A stretch of 64,000 nucleotides of DNA from Lithospermum erythrorhizon (lineage: Eukaryota > Streptophyta > Magnoliopsida > Boraginales > Boraginaceae), in assembly GCA_019722365.1 (NCBI GenBank), contig JADFUC010000933.1, positions 50,444 to 114,443 on the forward strand. The letters run 5' to 3'. This document shows, in pieces, positions 37,241 through 49,740 of the stretch. The notes under the pieces were generated by a model. The model saw only the letters and a program-made list of their open reading frames with translations. It made no database searches and had not been told where the DNA came from. The first letter of the stretch is position 1. Each line of letters opens with the position of its first letter. Position numbers and translations under genes: made by a program.

Positions 37241-38495
37241 TCAATTTATCGGTACGGCTATAGTCTGCATCTTCTCCCCGCCCATTCTCTCAAATTTCGT
37301 AACCTCGTGTGATGTCAAGTACCAATGCATCGCATATCGTGCCAGAAAACCAATGGGCTTCAACTTTGCACCAGCATGATCAATCATTTGATCAAATATG
37401 ATCTCCCAAAATTTTGACCAAATTCCCATCACATACATTACTCTCCCCACAACTTCACTCACATTAGTATTATTTGAGTAGGAATTAGACAAGGGGGTGA
37501 CTCATGTATAACTCGCACTTGAGACCTAGGACAGGCTTGTAGTTTGACCTTTGCTGTCATCCAAATATCACCTACCCGCTAAGGTCCTGACGATATCATT
37601 CAGCTTCAAAGTTGATCCATCTAATGGGAAAGTACATCATAAATGCTTGTTGATCATTGCGACTAAAGTTGAATAGCATGCCCATCACCTTGACTTTGTG
37701 AAACATGGGGCTTGTGGGATCGACAATCTCCTCTCGACAGACATGTATGAACTCCTCACAATACTTACACGAGGACCAACGCCTTGTGAAATACTCACAT
37801 CCCCGCCTCCTCAATAATGTCCATATGCTCGGGTTGTTCATTGTGGCCTCGTAAAGCCGTCTTTCTCGGGTAGAATCTTCCCTCGGCCAACCGAATTCCA
37901 CTCTGGCCTCATTTTCTCGTAATTAAACAAAATCCCCAAGGGATACTTCATCAATCCCTGGCAATTTTTGTCGCTTATTCTATTCGGATCATCATTCAAC
38001 TTCATTTTCCTTTGATTTTCTCTTGGCAAGATAGACAAAGATCATCTTCCCCTAATCCTCTACATCATCCACTATGAACTTTGCTTTGGCCTTTCCTTGC
38101 ATTGTGTCTCGTAAAATGTTGATCCTTTTCTTCTAGTACACTCACCTGTTTTCTGTAATCGTGGCCTCTTCCCCCTTCCCCTTCTCTCGGCAATTCCTTC
38201 TTTCCTATTCACGTATTCCAATTCTTCCAAACCGTTGGATCACCGTATTTACTCATTTTTTCTAGCCCCCGCAGCCTTCTTCTTTTTAGTTTTAAGAGCA
38301 ACAATAATACCGGGGTTTGTCCTCCTCCGACAATAGCTTTCTGTAAACAACTACTACATCATCATTATCTAGATTCTTTTCAGAAGAATCATCATCATTC
38401 ACAGTTGGTTTAACAGTTTGAGGAACATGTCTAATTGGAGGTTTTTGTTTCCTCAAAACCCTTTTAATCCTACCTCCTATTTTTCCTTTTTCCAA
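37241..38495 (-). pseudogene. Element II 3' accessory ORF relic
   Basis: Between RNase H and the 3' LTR lie four consecutive open blocks on the element strand (38292-38495, 37838-38038, 37596-37901, 37241-37492) separated by frameshifts. Residues include a basic start (GGRIKRVLRKQ), a DDDSSEKNLDNDD acidic patch, and a Trp/Cys-rich middle (CEYFTRRWSSCKYCEEF). SIRE-like Copia elements often carry an extra, sometimes env-like, ORF here; the position fits, but I see no signal peptide or membrane helix and do not assign a function. It may instead be a captured host sequence. Confidence 0.5.
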
Positions 38496-39245
38496 ATTAG
38501 TCAGAATTTCAAATTTACAAATAAGCGCATCGAAGTCAGTGACTTTAGACTAGACAAAATGGGAGTGTCTCGATACTCGATACTCAACCTCTACACTCCT
38601 CGAGGATCATGATAACAAACTCATCTCCATCCTTAATAGACCCTCCAAGAAGTTTCAATATTGCTCCATTTTCAGATCGTAAGAGAAAGCCGATTAAAGT
38701 TCTACCAAATATTGCCACTTATTGGAGTGGACATCCATATTATGATGTTGGATTTTGATCATCATTATCGCCCCCTTTGATGAAGTCTCCTCTACTCAAT
38801 GTATTATTCTTCCACGGCAACACAAATTTTCGCCCTCGGAGTCGACCCTCCTGCTGTTGTCAGCGAATCGCTTTGGAGCGAACAAAGTTCTCCCGCCTCA
38901 TTTACACCAATTGGCATAGATGTACTTGCTCCTCTGAACCGACACTTGCTCCCCTTGTTCTCGCTATCTTGACGGAGTCAAAATAAGGATTTTGATTTTG
39001 GTAGATTTTCTGAGCCGATTGGCAGCGAGAACTGAGCCTGAGTCTTTATTTGGGAATGAATTGTGCGTGAGGGATGAAGAATTGTGAGTGGTGAGAACAA
39101 ACTGCTGTACCACTTCTTCAATAAAGCTGCATGCAATTAATTCCTGATTAACCGCCAATTTCCAAAACATAACCGTTGAGCCTTTTGGCATCCGACTGTT
39201 ATAACACTTGGCTCTCTGATGAGTGTTATAACAGTAAGGTAGTTG

Positions 39246-41090
39246 CTATTTGTCCATAACACACAAACCTAAAGTGGTTCTTAGATACTCGAACTGATTC
39301 ATATCCAAGCCTTTGGTGAATATATCCACAACCTGCTTGTCAGTACTAACATGTTCAAGTTGAATGACTTTGTCTTCAACTAGCTTCCTGATGAAATGAT
39401 GCCTTATGTCGATGTGCTTCGTTCTACTGTGTTGAACAGGATTCTTTGAAATGCTTATAGCACTCAAGTTGTCACAAAGAGAGAGTCATGACACTGATTG
39501 ACACCATACCCTCAATCATCCGCTTCATCCATAGTAGAAGCCGAGTACATCCACTTCCCGTCAGAATTTACTTAGCTTCACTGTGGATAGGATATGGAAT
39601 TTCGCTTCGACGAATCCATGACACTCAAATTATTCCCCAAGAAAAACATCCCCGTGAGGTGCTTATCCTCGCATTTCCCCGCCCAAATGCAAGATCACAA
39701 AGACTCCAACAAGAGAATTATTAGTGTCAAACGTATACAATAAGCCATGGTTGAGAGTACCTTGCACATATTTAATAATCATCTTCACAAGATTCAAATG
39801 GCTTTCCTTAGGTGCGGCTTGAAACCTTGCACAGACTCCAACCGAGTGTGCAATGTCTAGTCTACTAGCTGTCAAATAGAGTAGGCTTCCAATCATACTT
39901 CTATAGTTGCTAATGATTTCATTTCCATTCTCATCCCTGTGACTCACATGAGTCGCCATAGGTGTTCTCTTTGGGCTTAGCATTCTCAAGACCAAATTTC
40001 TCGCACAAATATTCTGGCATATTTGGATTGGGAGATAAATATGCTATCCTTCATCCGACTAACTGATTCCCAAAATATTTCAGCTTCTCCTACTTACGCT
40101 ATCTCAAATTCAGCTTCCATCTCATGAATGAACTGCTTACCAGGTGATTTGACACTCCACCTCAAAACAATGTCATTTCCATAAACTGGGCTACCACTGC
40201 CTGATTTTTCTCCCTTTTATGAATAATGTACTAGCAACTCCTCCCTTTTAGCCCATAGAGTGCCTTCTTGAGTTTGTACAGACGATCACACTGAGTAGAT
40301 CCTCAAAGCCTTGGCTATTCCAATATACACTTCTTCTTGCACTATGCCATTTAGAAAGGCTGCTTTTGACATCCATTTGATAAGTACCTTTGAATTTTAG
40401 AAGACAAGCTAGTGAAAGTAACAATCTGATGGCCTCCATTCTAGCAACAGGTGCAAATGTCTCTTCAAAATCAATCCCTTCAACTTGAGTGTACCCTTGA
40501 GCAACTAACCGAGCTTTATTTCTTATAACATTCCCATTCTCATCAGATTTATTCTTGAAGATCCATTTTGTTCCTATGACATTATGATCTTTGTGCCTTG
40601 GCACCACCTCCATACTTCATTCCTCTCAAATCACTAAATTTTTCCTTGCATAGCATTAATCCACTTTTCATCTTGAAGAGCAGTCTTCACATCTTTTGGT
40701 TCAATTTTTGATAGGAAGTATGTTTCCGCAAGTAATCCGCCCATTTTTCTCGCACCCACCCCTCGCCTTTTTTCTAGTGGTGATCCCTCCTCCTGTCTCA
40801 CCTATTATGCCATCGATGGGACGCCTTCGACGTGGCAAAGAAAGTTCAATCATGCTATTGTGCTCACAAGCGGGTTCTTTCGCTTCAACTTGTTGTTCCT
40901 CACCTAGCTGTGACGCTTGGATTGGATGTACCACTATTTCTTCTTTCCTCTTCTGATATTGACTTGGATCTATGACTTTATCGATTGACTCCATGATAGT
41001 TTGTGTCCTTTTGTTGTACACTTAACGCTCGTTTATTTCTCGTGTATCCAAGAAATAACCCTTCACTTTCGACATCGAATTTTTGCCTTT
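39246..41090 (-). pseudogene. Element II integrase tail, RT and RNase H
   Basis: On the minus strand: integrase tail with an FLGY-like segment and YNKRTQTIMES (40990-41090); a linker; reverse transcriptase with GTKWIFKNKSDENGN, ARLVAQGYTQVEG and DFEETFAPVARMEA (40360-40610); RNase H with [19 protein letters not shown] (39860-39900); and the final block with NPVQHSRTKHIDIRHHFIR and DIFTKGL (39246-39467). Frameshifts and stops separate the blocks. The sequence style is that of the SIRE/Tork side of Copia. Confidence 0.75.
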
Positions 41091-41538
41091 GTTCTCTATC
41101 AACAAAGTAATGTAACAAATACTACCAAAGATAAGGAACCTCTAACAACAATCAAGTGTCCGACCAACAGTCAAAAACACTTGATCACACAACAAATATC
41201 AAACACAATAAAGTAAATGACAGTAATGTAAATCACGCCAAGATTATTTCCCCCAGCTCGGTGCACCATTACCTACCTGGGGCACTATAAATTTCTGTGG
41301 GAGAACTTCCACTATTCTTTGAAGTAATTAAAGTAGGGTCTTATACAAACCTTCAATAATAAAATATGTTTTCATTCATTTTCATTCTTCAATTGACGGT
41401 CTTTATATGCTGGTGTATCTCAGAGGGGTTTCGGCCTTATTTGTGTGTGCCTGATATGCAACCGCCCATAAGTACAAGAGTCCTTCTATAATTCCAACAC
41501 TTGCCTTATCAACCAAACTTGATCTTCAAGGAATATCT

Positions 41539-42834
41539 TGTTGAATAACGTATTCCATTCAAACCTATTTTTGAAGATAAATTGTTTAATCGAACTAATC
41601 CTGCTTTTCAAGTGAAATACGTATTCGTGCTTATTTCTTAATATATTCAAACGCTTAAAATGTCGACGAAGTTCGAGGCTCATGGATTTAGCTCCAATAA
41701 ACGCCAGTTCTTCAAGGAGCTCGTGTTCTTTATTGTTTATAGCGCTTGTAAGGAAACTTACACTCTAAAGTATATTGTCATTTTAAATATACAGTAATGA
41801 CTTTTGGGCGATTTAATCTAATTGTTTTAAAATCGTATGGTCCGTAATTTCTTATCCTAAGTATAGATTGATTCTTGGTTAAGTCTCATACAATGATCAG
41901 GTGTCATTTCTGCTTCGAGAATTGGCTTCAAACGATCTTTATTTTAGAAAAGAAAATTAACTATCGAGACACCATCGAGAGAGGGTTCCCGGGTCCGATG
42001 ATCGAGACCCCGACCTCGACAGGTCTATATTGCAGAGGGCTTATGACCAAGCAGCTCGATCCATTGGCTCATCGAGACCCCCTGGTCTCGATGGGGTCAC
42101 GACAAGGCAACTTTTTCACTCTTAAATTTTGTGCACTATATAAAGCCTCTTCTTTTAAAACCTAAAATAACTTTTGCAAAAATCTTTTGACCTAATTTTC
42201 AGAGCATTCAATTCATTGCAATCAAAAAGCAAAAGTCATAACTCCTACATTTAATTCGTCATTATCTATTGTAGAGAGTTTCTGCTGCGTGATATTTCCA
42301 ATTCCTCAATCATTTATTGTATCAGTGAAATCCTTGCGTAAAAGATATTGTTGCTATTCTAGGTTGAGTAGTATATTGAAACTCGAGCGTGTTTCTGGGT
42401 TCCTAATCAAGGCTGATTAGGAGTCGAAATCCTGGGCTGGTAGCTTGGGTCACTTAGTGGAGGCTAGGTGTTTGATAACAAGCCTGAGAGAAGTTGATTG
42501 TGTGTATTCAAACATTGCTTCAACATGAAGCTATCTTGCCAAAATCCCGAGGTCGAAAGTCAATTTTGGCCGAAAGCAAGAGGGAACCGGCTCGTTAAAA
42601 TCGCGTATTGTTTCTCTTTCCCTTGCTCTTTACTTTCAAGTAGTCTTTTTATTATCTTAATCAATTTGATTATTAATATCGTTTGACTAATCTTTCAAGT
42701 CAGTAAATGCATCTATCACATTAATCTATATTCTCATTGTTTATTAATTCCGCATTCTTAAGATTAAAACTCGAAAAAGTTAATAACGTAACTTAAAACC
42801 TTATTCACCCTCTAAGGTTAAATCTTAAAGCACA
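41539..42834 (+). repeat. 5' LTR of element III
   Basis: 1.3 kb. Contains the CATCGAGACC/GGTCTCGATG inverted repeat at 42070-42093 and, 44 bp later, TATATAAA at 42137-42144. Ends near CACA at 42834, followed by an altered primer site. Confidence 0.85.
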
Positions 42835-42859
42835 ATTGGTACGTAGCTCGTGTTCTACT

Positions 42860-45800
42860 GCCTCTTGCTTAAAATCTTGTAGAAAGATCATGGTAGTAAC
42901 GGGAATATGGGTAGCTCGAACTTTTTGTGTTGAAGGTAGGTCGAAAGGCGAAAAATACCTCATCGCTGATGGATCAAATTATGACCATTGTCCAACGATT
43001 CAAATATCACGTGCAGCATCGACTACAATTATGGAGAGTGATCACTGCGGACCACTCATTCCTGAATGAAATACAAATTCTTTAAGCCGGTGCTCAGGAA
43101 TTTGACCAAAGTGGAAGAAGCCAATATAAGAGAATTAGGTGTCACCGGGTAGTTCCAATCAAGCATGGGACAAAGTTAAGAGGGGATGAGTGCTAAGGGA
43201 TGAGGAACTCAAGAAAGTGGAGTTGGAATTCCAAAGCCATTCATGTTCTTCACAATGCCATGTGTATGGAAGAGTATGCTCGAAATATGGACGCAAGCCT
43301 GCCATGAGATACACCTCATAAACCTACCACATGTTGGTCAGAAATACGAAGACTACAAGGCCTCGACTTTGACTAGGAGAATATCAAACCTTTGAAATAT
43401 GGAGAATCCATCAAAGATATGCATCAAAGGTTCAATTACCATCATCATCAACAACTTGGACTCTCTAGGAAGACATTCTACTTAGAAAGAGTTAAAACGA
43501 GTAATCACAGAAGTCAGCTAATCCCGAAGTTTGGCTAAAAGGTGTGCTATAAATGAAGCCAACACATCAAGACTCTTCCCCACCCAAGAGCTCATCTGAT
43601 CTTTGAAAGCCGAAGAGGAAGTAATTGCCAAGAACAAGGCTCGAGAATTGCGGACAAAAAGAAAATCGCTCTTTTGTAATGCCAAAGTTCAAAAGTAAAC
43701 GAAAGCTGGAAAGCGATGGTGATGATGAAGATATGACCATGTTAGCTAGAGACTTCAAAAAGTTTCTTAAATTCAAAAGAGTAACAATGGACTGGTGGTC
43801 ATAGAAGCTTCAAGAAATATGACAATTATGAAAGGAAGTACGAAAGGCAAGACAAGTTAGGCAAAAATCAAAAGAGATAAATATGCTTTGAATGCACAAG
43901 CCCGGACATCTCAAGACGGATTGTCCTCGTCTAGCCAAGAGGTCTCAACCCAAGAAAATATGCAACAAGGCCACTTGGGATGATGAATCCGGAAGCGAAT
44001 CCGACTCCGAAGTTGAAACATGCAATGGGATGTCTCATGGCACAAGATTCTATGGATGTACCTCTTAACTCTATTTCTTTTTCGGATGATGACCTTACTT
44101 AGTGATGTAGATGAAAGCACCGAGTAGTGATTTTGACAAGTTGCTAATAATTATAATGAGTTATTAGAAAGTTTTGGAAAAATTGCTTAAAAAGAACAAA
44201 GAACTTTCAAAAACCAATAAAAGCTTACATTCGGCTAAAACCAATTCTCTTGTATTTGAAGTTGTTTTGTTAAAGCTTGACTCAAATTTAAAAAATGATG
44301 GTATTCTTTGAAAATTCTGGGAGCTTAAACAAAGTCTTAAAAGGTTGAGAGTTAGAAAACGCGTGAGAACTAAGAAACGCTTTCAACGCTTATTCATTGG
44401 AGAACAAACAAGTTGAATGAAATTCTTGATGCTCAACGCTATTCAACCAACAAAAAGCGGGTTACAGTTATTCAAATGATAACTCCTATCATACTAATGT
44501 TTGCTCATCATCCGCATCAAGTTTGTAAGACCGCATTTCACTTGCACTTATTGTGAAAAGGAAATCACAAGTTCAAAATGTCCCGCTCAAAGGTTAAAGG
44601 AGAATGGGCACCTTATGTCCCAAGTCTCTAACACTAAAATGGATCGCGAGAAATCCATCCTACTTACTAACCCCCAAGGACCCAAATCACATTGGGTACC
44701 TCGAATGAGAAATTGACTTTGTGTTGTAGGAGGGCCGCTCATCCATGAAAGAAAATATTTGGATGGTGGATAGCGGATGTTCAAGGCACATGACGGGAGA
44801 TGCCTCACTCTTCTTGAAGCTTGGTAACAAGGCGATTGGAAATGTAAAGTTCGCAAACAACGAAACCGCCAAAATCCTAGGTAAAGGGTGTATTGGTAAG
44901 AAAGGTTGTTTTAAAATTAAAAATACTTTACTTGTTGATGGCGTAAAGTTTAATTTGCTAAGTGTGAGCCAATTATGAGGTTAAATTTTCTAAACATAAG
45001 TGTATTATTTCAAATGCTTCATCTTCATTTGTTGTGCATGGCTATCGATCGAATAATGTGTATTATGTTAATTTTGATTCGGTTGAAGCTAGTAACATTT
45101 GCATGAATGTGGTCCATGATGATGTGAGTTTGTGGCATCGACGGTTGGGTCATGCTAGTATTGAAATGTTATCTAAATTGCATAAGCACTCACATGTAAA
45201 AGGTCTACCAAATCTCTCGTATAAAAAGGTTAAACTTTGTGATGCATGTCAACTTGGTAAAATGCACAAATCTTCGTTTAAACCTATAAATCTTGTTTCG
45301 TCAAACCATGTGCTTGATTTGTTACATATGGACTTGTTTGGTGAAATGGATGTTGAGAGTTTGGGTGGATCGAAATATGTTTTTTGTTATTGTGGACGAC
45401 ACTGAGGTTTACTTGGGTAATTGGCCTTCGCTAATAAAAGTGATGCTTTTGAAGAGTTTGCTGTTGTGTAGAAAGCTCATGAATGAAAGATTCAAAATCA
45501 AAGCCATAAGAAGTTTATCATGGAGGTGAACAAATGAGGAGTTCGAGGAGTTTTGTGGGGAGTATGGGATCCAACATAACTTTTCGCACCAAGAACACCT
45601 CAACAAAATGGAGTTATGGAGCGAAAAGAATAGGACCATTCAAGAAATGAGCCGAACTATGTTGAATGAGCACAATTTGCCAAAATACTTTTGGGGACAT
45701 GCCGTGACACCGCTCATGTTACACTATCAACCGGTATTCCTTAGACCTATTCTTGACAAAAAACTCCCACGAGCTTGTACGGTAAGATCCCTCGTATTGA

Positions 45801-47825
45801 TTATTTTAAAGTTTTTGGATGTAAATGCTATATTCTTAATACCAAAGATAGATTGGGAAAATTTGATGCTAAATCTAACGAGGCAATCTTTCTTGGTTAC
45901 TCTAAAACTAGTAAAGCATATATCATCTATAATAAGAAGGATCAATGTGTGCAAGAATCTATTCATGTTAATCACTTAATCTAACTGCTTTGTTAAGAAA
46001 GTCAGGATGTATTTAAGACGATTCATTAGGTGACAATGTGGATGAGAATTCCCAAAGAAGTGATGAGCCTCAAAACCAAGTATCAAATGAGGAAGCATCA
46101 ATTATGGGGGAGCAAACAAATAATCATCGGGAACCGCAAGATGTGGATGATTATCTCCATGGGCTTGGGTCACGAAGCATTTTCCTGTGTGGAGACGAGG
46201 ATCGTCAAGAATCATCCCCCGGATCTCATTCTAGGTGATATCTCAAAGGGGGTAACTACTCGATCCTCTTTAAATAATGTTTGCCTTCATAGTGCTTATG
46301 TATCTCAAGTAGTACCTCTTAATATTAAACAAGCTCTAGAGGATCCGGATTGGATTTTATCTATGCAAAAAGAACTTGAACAATTTGAAAGATGCAAAGT
46401 TTGGCATTTAGTTGAAAAACCTTGTGATAAAACCATTATCGACAAAGTGGGTTTTCGTAAATAAACTTGATGAAACCGGTGTTGTTTTAGTAAATAAAAG
46501 TCGTCTTGTTGTTCAAGGTTATAATCAAGTCGAAGGAGTTGACTTTGATGAAACTTTTGTTCGTGGCTGTGTCAGAATCCATTCGTGATTATTCTCTAGC
46601 CTTCGCTAGTCACATGGATTTCAAATCACACCAAATGGATGTCAAAAAGCGTTTAAATGGTTTTTTGATGAGGAAAGCTTTTGTAAACAACCCGGGTTTT
46701 GAAGATCCTAACTATCCTCATCACGCTTTTAAACTAGATAAAGCCCCTTTTTACGGTTTAAAACAAAGCACTCAGAGTTTCGTACGAGAGGTTGCCACAA
46801 TATTTAATATGAATGGTTTCCAAGAAGTGGAAAGTTCATTCCACGCTTTTCCTTGAAACCAAGGGCAACATCTTATAGTAGTTCAAATTTATGTTGATGA
46901 TATTATTTTCGGTTCTACTAATAATTTGTCAGGTGAGGAATTTGCGAAAATAATGACAAAGGAGTTCGGTATTTAGCACGATGTGGGCGATCTGAACTTT
47001 CTCGACTCCAAGTGAAGCAAATGGATGACGGCATCTTCATTAGTCAAAGCAAGTTCTCGAAAGAGCTCATAAAGAAATTTGGGATGGAAGATGCAAAGGT
47101 GATCGGAACTCCAATGTCTACTTCAACAAAACTTGACAAGGATGAGCAAGCGTATTAATGCTACAACGACAAAATATCGAGGTATGATTGGTAGTCTTCT
47201 TTATCTTACCGCTTCTAGACCCGATATTATGTTTGCCGTTTGCTTGTGTGCTCGTTTCCAAGCGTGTCCCAAAGAGTCTCATCTTAAAGCGGTTAAAAGG
47301 ATCCTTCGGTACGTGAAAGGGACTATTGACTATGGGCTTGCACTGGCTTAGCAAGAATTTTGACCTCAAGGGATACTCGGATGCGGATTTTGGCGGGTTG
47401 CATTACTTGATAGGAAGAGCACTAGTGGGACTTGTCACTTCATAGGACATAGCCTCACCTCATGGTCGCCAGCGGCCAGTGTTGCATTGTCCACGGGGCG
47501 GAGGCCGATGCGTGTTGGAAATTGCGTCAAGCCAAGTGCTTTGGATAAACAAACTTGGAAGATTTCGATCAAGTACGATCAAATTCCGTGCTATGTGACA
47601 ACACAAGTGCTATCAATATTGCCAAGAATCCGTACAACATTCAAGGATCAAGCACATTGAAATCCACATCACTTCATCCGGGGACCACGCGCAGTGCGGG
47701 AACATCGATCTCAAGCTCAAGGGGACAAACGATCAACTTGCGGACATCTTCACCAAACCACTACCCGAGGATCAATTTAACCGCATTAGGCGTGAGCTGG
47801 GGATGCTTGATCTTTCTAGTAAGTA
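42860..47825 (+). pseudogene. Element III gag-pol pseudogene
   Basis: Gag traces (DGSNYDHW near 42970, ESIKDMHQRF near 43407, CCHC knuckle MHKPGHLKTDCPRLA near 43890, acidic SGSESDSEVE near 43990). Protease MVDSGCSRHMTGD at 44760-44800. Integrase finger (LWHRRLGH, CDACQLGKMHKSS) at 45130-45275 and core LLHMDLFG at 45315. A C-terminal integrase block is near 45775-45984. RT from EDPDWILSMQKELEQF (46339) with YVDD at about 46890. RNase H block with [16 protein letters not shown] at 47180 and the final DQLADIFTKPLPE near 47730-47770. Frames shift about every 200-400 bp, so no full polyprotein is made. Confidence 0.8.
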
Positions 47826-48339
47826 ATCTTGTATTCTCATGCCTTTTATGCTTTTTAATTGATGCATGCTATGTGTTTAAATTTTGTCAAATCTTGTTAT
47901 TGGGGATGATAAGCCAAATGATGAAATTGTCCTAAACTAAGCATGTAGTTGAATTGTCGGGATGCTAGTGAGTATGGAGAATTATGGTTATGCCTTTGGT
48001 GTTGAAGTTTTTGATTGTGTAATATTGAGGATATTTGCTTTGGATCTGGGATGTGTTTCTAAGTTGTCTTTGGGTGATATCACAAGACGAGATGTTTAGA
48101 TTATCATTGGGGTATCAGGGATGATCGGTGATATTGTGAATTTTGTTGCTTCGAGACTTATCAGGAGCCCCTCGTTCCGATGAGGTCTCGATGAAGCGTA
48201 GAAAGATTGCCTCAACCCGCCATCGGCATTCCCATCGAGACCCCCTCGCTTCCTCGCATTTGTGTTCGACGCATTAAAATGTACCACCAAAGATAGCCCA
48301 TCGGCATTCCTCTCGGTTTTGTAAGTCTCGGGAGGAAGG

Positions 48340-48420
48340 AATAACCAATCGTACCGCTTGTCGAGACCCCAGGGTCTCGAATGGGTCTCGATGAACCGAA
48401 TTCTCTATATATACTCTCCT
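48340..48420 (+). promoter_or_regulatory. Internal promoter-like module of element III
   Basis: A perfect inverted repeat TCGAGACCC/GGGTCTCGA (48361-48380), another GGTCTCGATG (48384-48393), and TATATATA at 48406-48413, then a C-rich leader and ATG at 48603. The LTR of the same element has the same motif upstream of its TATA box. This suggests separate transcription of the accessory ORF. Confidence 0.5.
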
Positions 48421-48602
48421 CAAACATTTTTCCCCATTTCAACCAAATTTCCCAAATCTCTCAACCCTAATACACCATAACCACCACCTTCAACCCTTCC
48501 TTTCAACAATTCATCAAAGATTCACCATTTTATCACTCAAATTTACTACATTTCCATTTTACAAACCCAAACACTATCCTTCTTCCAAAATTCATCATAA
48601 AA

Positions 48603-49740
48603 ATGGCCTCAAATCCTTCCAAACCAACTAAAAAGAGGGCAAGAACACAAAATCCTAAATCTTCTAGCCAAGTTGTTCTTTATCAAGGTGGAAGTTCCTC
48701 AAATCCACAATCAAGTGACAATGTGAATCCTTGCTTTCTTCAAGAGGAGGAAAAAGTGGAAGAATCGAAGCTCCAACATTCTTTTGACGGGTATTACTAA
48801 GGGATGGAGGAGAGTTGGAAGCGGACTACTTTATGGAGTCAGTCAAATTTCAAAATGGGAGAAATTTCAGGTGCATCATATGACATCTTTCCGGGATCGG
48901 GTTTTACATTTTCTATGAGCATGTTGTCATTCATTAATTCTACTAAGCACAATCAATATTAAGGAGTTTAATGGGAGATCATTTTTGAGTATAAAATGAG
49001 AAATTTTAGAGAGGACTTTGATTGTCATCAAATGGTTTTGGCTAGTTACGTTGACGCAAGGGCCTCCGCCGGACGAGATCGAGTCGGGCGGCGAATGTGA
49101 CCGCTATGTTGAACAATGGTAGGAGGTTTAGGAATGGGTATCGAAGAAGGGGGTGGTTGATACTTTTTAAGTTATGCTTGCATTTGTACACGGGGAGGCA
49201 AGATGGCACATTTGCTTTTATGAAGTCGCTGTCCCCAAAGTGGGTTCTCAAGATAGAACTGAGTAGGGTTGTAAATTCATTGACTTTACAAGTTTTTGCT
49301 TCGGCCAACGATTTCCATCATTATCGCCTACATGCGGCCACTCTATGGGCAATACCAAGGCAACAACTCTTCCGTGATGGATGCTCATTACACATATTTT
49401 GAGTCTGGGAGGAGATAGAAAGTGTTTCCTAGAGGTATGCTATCAGATAGGGGCACACATGTGATTACCAAAGACTACTTTAGGACGTGTACAATCGCTT
49501 ATCACAGTCAACCGCCTTTAGAAGTGGAGGCTAAATTGGCTCAACGGAGTGACAGTGGTGAGCAATCCTAGCCATGAATGGGAGTGAAATGGTTTGTGAA
49601 AGTTGATGATTTGGAGGACCCCGTAGATTTTCGGATGACGTAAGATAAGCCGATGATGATGATTTCACGAAGATGATGATGATGATAATGACGGAGTAGG
49701 TGGTGATGTATGATGATGAGGCTCTCATGACGCGGAGTAA
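48603..49740 (+). pseudogene. Element III 3' accessory ORF relic
   Basis: Starts ATGGCCTCAAATCC after the promoter-like module. First 65 residues are polar and basic (KPTKKRARTQNPK) and reach a stop at 48798; further blocks continue in shifted frames (FPGSGFTFSMSMLSF near 48890, CHQMVLASYVDARASAGRD near 49030) to an acidic GAT-repeat tract at 49650-49685. It occupies the place of the extra ORF of SIRE-like elements. No membrane helix is evident, so an envelope role is not supported. The N-terminus resembles a nuclear-type basic tail. Function unknown. Confidence 0.5.

Noticed and set aside
37241..38495. Env-like protein call for the element II accessory ORF
   Set aside because: No signal peptide, membrane helix or cleavage site can be seen; only position supports it.
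44587..44872. Minus frames opposite the element III protease
   Set aside because: Shadows of the plus-strand protease block, which has the DSG motif.
49650..49685. GAT repeats as an independent microsatellite feature
   Set aside because: They fit the acidic tail of the accessory ORF relic, so no separate feature is needed.
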